A stretch of DNA of 64,000 nucleotides from B1 sp034439755. GTDB taxonomy: Bacteria; Bacteroidota; Bacteroidia; UKL13-3. The DNA lies in contig JAWXAZ010000101.1 in NCBI GenBank assembly GCA_034439755.1, positions 1 to 64,000 on the forward strand. Direction: 5' to 3'. A program made the position numbers and the translations under genes. The notes under the pieces are model-generated. The model was not told the origin of the DNA and did no database searches. It worked only from the letters and a program-made list of their open reading frames with translations. Positions 61,921 to 64,000 of this stretch are shown here, piece by piece; the first letter of the stretch is position 1; each line of letters begins with the position of its first letter.

Positions 61921-63231
61921 ATGGAACACGCAGAAGTTCATATCAGAGAAGAAAAATATCAGATTACCGAAGGCAACAAAAAATGGGCTTTTGGTTTAAT
62001 GATTGTAGGTTTGATTTTAGCTGCTATAGGCTATTTTACTTACCACCCTCATATAGAAGGATTATCAGAACACGATTTACACCATTTAGTTCAAAAGCGT
62101 TTGCTTAGTAATTTATTGGTGAATGGATATTTCTTTTTTATCATTTCAATTTGTGCCGCTACTTTTATTGCTATTAGTCAGGTTGCCAACGCAGGTTGGT
62201 ATGTGGCTATTAGAAGAATTCCTGAAGCAATGAGTGAATATTCATTGATTGGCGGACCAATTTTACTCCTGATTAGTATTTTAGGATTACCTGTTTTGTA
62301 CCATTGGGCACACGATGGTATTATGACCGAAGGCTCAAGCAATTATGATGCTTTATTGGCAGGCAAGAGTTGGTATTTAAACAAGCCTTTCTTTTATGTA
62401 AGAATGGTGTTATTTATGGGGTTTTGGATCTTTTGTGCGCACTTATTCCGCAAGAATTCACGCAACGAAGATACCATTGGTGGCTTGACAATGTTTGAGA
62501 AAAACTACAATTTGTCTACCGCTTATATGGTTATTTTTGCATTTACATTTTCTATGTTTAGTTGGGATCAAATCATGAGCATTGATGCGCATTGGTATTC
62601 AACTATATTCTCGGTGTATAATTTTGCAACTGGCTGGGTAAGTGCCTTAACCATTATGTATTTGATATTACATTATTTGAGAAAGAATGGCTATTTAAAA
62701 GGTATTGCAACCGATGAGCATCAGCACGATTTGGGTAAATTTATGTTTGCCTTCTCTGTATTTTGGACTTATATGTGGGTAGCTCAATTCTTGTTAATTT
62801 GGTATGCAAATATTCCAGAGGAAGTTGCTTATTACAGAGAGCGTATGTTTGGTTCATATAAATTTTACTTCTACTTTGTGGTAATGGTTAATTTCTTGGT
62901 TCCATTTTTCTTTTTTATGGGAAGAGAAGCTAAGCGTAGCAGAGCAATGGGTTATTTTGTAGGGGGCGCTTTGTTAATTGGCCATTGGATGGATGTTTAT
63001 TTGATGGTGATGCCAGGTTCAATGAATCTTGCTACAGACCCTACAGATGCACATCCTGCGGGCATTGTTAAAGTTGCCTCACAAGGAATTGGAATTATGG
63101 AAATTGGCTTCTTATGTTTGTTTGCAGGCTTGTTTTTGTGGATGACCATGAAAGCGCTAACCAAAGCAAACTTATATCCTACTAAGCACCCATATATTGA
63201 AGAAAGTGCATTGCACGATGTAGGTGTTTAA
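61921..63231 (+). CDS. actF: Alternative complex III, second NrfD-like membrane subunit ActF
   Basis: 436 residues with about ten membrane helices, related to ActC but shorter and lacking its histidine tail. GWYVAIRRIPEAMSEYSLIGGP (residues about 83-105), MFSWDQIMSIDAHWYSTIFSVYNF (about 216-239) and GSMNLATDPTDAHPAG (about 362-377) are conserved ActF blocks. Together with ActC it forms the membrane core and may share in quinol oxidation or proton movement. It ends the cluster; a strong terminator follows. Confidence 0.92.
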   Translation: MEHAEVHIREEKYQITEGNKKWAFGLMIVGLILAAIGYFTYHPHIEGLSEHDLHHLVQKRLLSNLLVNGYFFFIISICAATFIAISQVANAGWYVAIRRIPEAMSEYSLIGGPILLLISILGLPVLYHWAHDGIMTEGSSNYDALLAGKSWYLNKPFFYVRMVLFMGFWIFCAHLFRKNSRNEDTIGGLTMFEKNYNLSTAYMVIFAFTFSMFSWDQIMSIDAHWYSTIFSVYNFATGWVSALTIMYLILHYLRKNGYLKGIATDEHQHDLGKFMFAFSVFWTYMWVAQFLLIWYANIPEEVAYYRERMFGSYKFYFYFVVMVNFLVPFFFFMGREAKRSRAMGYFVGGALLIGHWMDVYLMVMPGSMNLATDPTDAHPAGIVKVASQGIGIMEIGFLCLFAGLFLWMTMKALTKANLYPTKHPYIEESALHDVGV

Positions 63232-63243
63232 ACTTATTTTAGA

Positions 63244-63267
63244 AAGGGGCTTCGGCCCCTTTTTTTA
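63244..63267 (+). terminator. Rho-independent terminator of the act operon
   Basis: AAAGGGGC-TTCG-GCCCCTTTTTTT. A stable tetraloop hairpin starting 13 bases after the actF stop. Confidence 0.95.
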
Positions 63268-63368
63268 TGCGCATTTTCTAGAACGGGTTATTCCTGTCTA
63301 AACCGAATCGGCATTTACATTAGTAGAATTTTATTTTGGTTCAGCCAGAAACATAAAACTCTAAAACG

Positions 63369-63403
63369 CAAAAAGTGGCCTATATAGAATAGGCCACTTT
63401 TTA
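63369..63403 (-). terminator. Terminator of the partial gene at 63429 (bidirectional)
   Basis: AAAAAGTGGCCTAT, short loop, ATAGGCCACTTTTT. A long perfect stem with A and T tracts on the two sides; it lies about 25 bases past the minus-strand stop. Confidence 0.9.
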
Positions 63404-63428
63404 AAGATGGGATGATTTGATTTTTTAA

Positions 63429-64000
63429 TTATTCAATTGTTAACAAACCTAGATTGGCTTTTTTGCTTTCATAGGTGAAAACAAGTATTTGTTTATCAGA
63501 AATTTGAGCAGAATTGCGAGGTGTTATAAGACGTTTTGATTCCTTTGTTTTAAACAAAGCTTTCTTTTGCCATTTGCCAGTTTTTTCATTTAATACCACC
63601 ATTGCCGAATAAGATTTTTTCTGATTATTGTAAACCTCGTCGGCGTTTTTTTTGCCTATATTTTTAACATGGTCGTTAAAAATAAAATAGATATTTCCAT
63701 TTTTATACAGAATGGCATAACTCAAAACATTTTCAAATTTTTTATATATACGGTAGGCATAATCTCTTGGCAAAAATAGAATAGGGCGGTAATATGGAAT
63801 TATTAAATATTGGTTTTTAAATATATTTACATTCCATTCTATTTTGTTTTCTGGTGTTAGGCGCACAACGGTGAGGTCCTTTGTCTTTATCGTTTTATCA
63901 ACATTGCCTTTAGAATCAGTTCTATAGTATATTTCTACCATTTCAAAAATGAGTAATTTATTTTTATTCTCATCAATATAGATGTCTTTTAATACATTGC
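63429..64000 (-). CDS. Unknown protein, 3' part only (runs off window end)
   Basis: The minus-strand frame is open from the window edge (NVLKDIYIDENKNKLLIFE) into MVEIYYRTDSKGNVDKTIKT and to the stop at 63429, so the ATG at 63941 need not be the start and the gene is incomplete. About 190 visible residues, strand-rich, with many lysines (YRIYKKFENVLSYAILYKNG, VVLNEKTGKWQKKALFK, ISDKQILVFTYESKKANLG). No family is recognised; the spaced aromatic and GKW/GNIY motifs recall WD40/PQQ-type propeller blades. Neighbour relations are cut by the window. Confidence 0.75.
   Translation of the reverse strand, partial: NVLKDIYIDENKNKLLIFEMVEIYYRTDSKGNVDKTIKTKDLTVVRLTPENKIEWNVNIFKNQYLIIPYYRPILFLPRDYAYRIYKKFENVLSYAILYKNGNIYFIFNDHVKNIGKKNADEVYNNQKKSYSAMVVLNEKTGKWQKKALFKTKESKRLITPRNSAQISDKQILVFTYESKKANLGLLTIE

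Overview
The window looks like chromosomal DNA of a free-living member of the Bacteroidota (Cytophaga-Flavobacterium-Bacteroides group), at roughly 40% G+C by eye. Evidence: several secreted proteins end in type IX secretion (T9SS) C-terminal sorting domains. A PorZ-like protein and a complete alternative complex III (actABCDEF) respiratory cluster are present. Many start regions carry the Bacteroidota -7 box TAnnTTTG, and the order ileS / DksA-like / lspA is typical of the group. The sequence does not settle the family or genus.

Layout. 1-942: 5' part of a secreted protein running off the window. 1305-2573: serS. 2692-3165: decayed locus with a long CAAAC-type low-complexity tract. 3356-11416 (minus): lspA, a DksA-like protein with a histone H1-like tail, ileS and an RND/MMPL exporter. 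11506-16558 (plus): porZ-like, a quinone-oxidoreductase-like enzyme, metF, tcdA. 16555-21206 (minus): phospholipase D-like enzyme, histidine kinase/response regulator pair, SUI1 factor, lipid kinase. 21275-24753 (plus): dGTPase, clpP, clpX. 24747-27446 (minus): tandem repeat array, PadR-controlled membrane protein that looks frameshifted, and a kinase-like orphan. 27537-30773 (plus): MFS permease, LutA-like Fe-S protein, Ldh2-type dehydrogenase. 30803-34415: CorA and a large polysaccharide-deacetylase-like T9SS cargo. 34509-35059: repeats and tRNA-Cys. 35060-40607 (plus): lipoproteins, T9SS cargo and a candidate phase-variable secreted protein. 40663-47073: pdhB, transglutaminase-like protein, second minisatellite, SDR enzyme, lipoproteins. 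47318-54442: M16 peptidase, prmC and a patch of small or broken genes. 54884-63231: actABCDEF. 63429-64000: partial unknown gene.

How genes work together. The act cluster encodes a quinol:cytochrome c oxidoreductase. ClpP and ClpX form a protease. The kinase/regulator pair and the PadR unit are local regulatory modules. PorZ belongs to the T9SS machinery that would export the CTD-bearing cargo proteins here; no other T9SS component is in the window.

Most notable. (1) An (AACCA)9 pentanucleotide tract sits immediately after an ATG and upstream of a truncated-looking signal peptide. The present copy number leaves the ATG out of frame, as in slipped-strand phase variation. A decayed paralogue of promoter region, tract and signal peptide lies 35 kb away on the other strand. 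(2) A short quasi-palindromic word, GGTYYRRACC (mostly GGTTCAGACC/GGTCTGAACC), is scattered through genes and spacers on both strands far above chance. (3) Two unrelated minisatellites fill spacers between convergent genes. All counts were made by eye.
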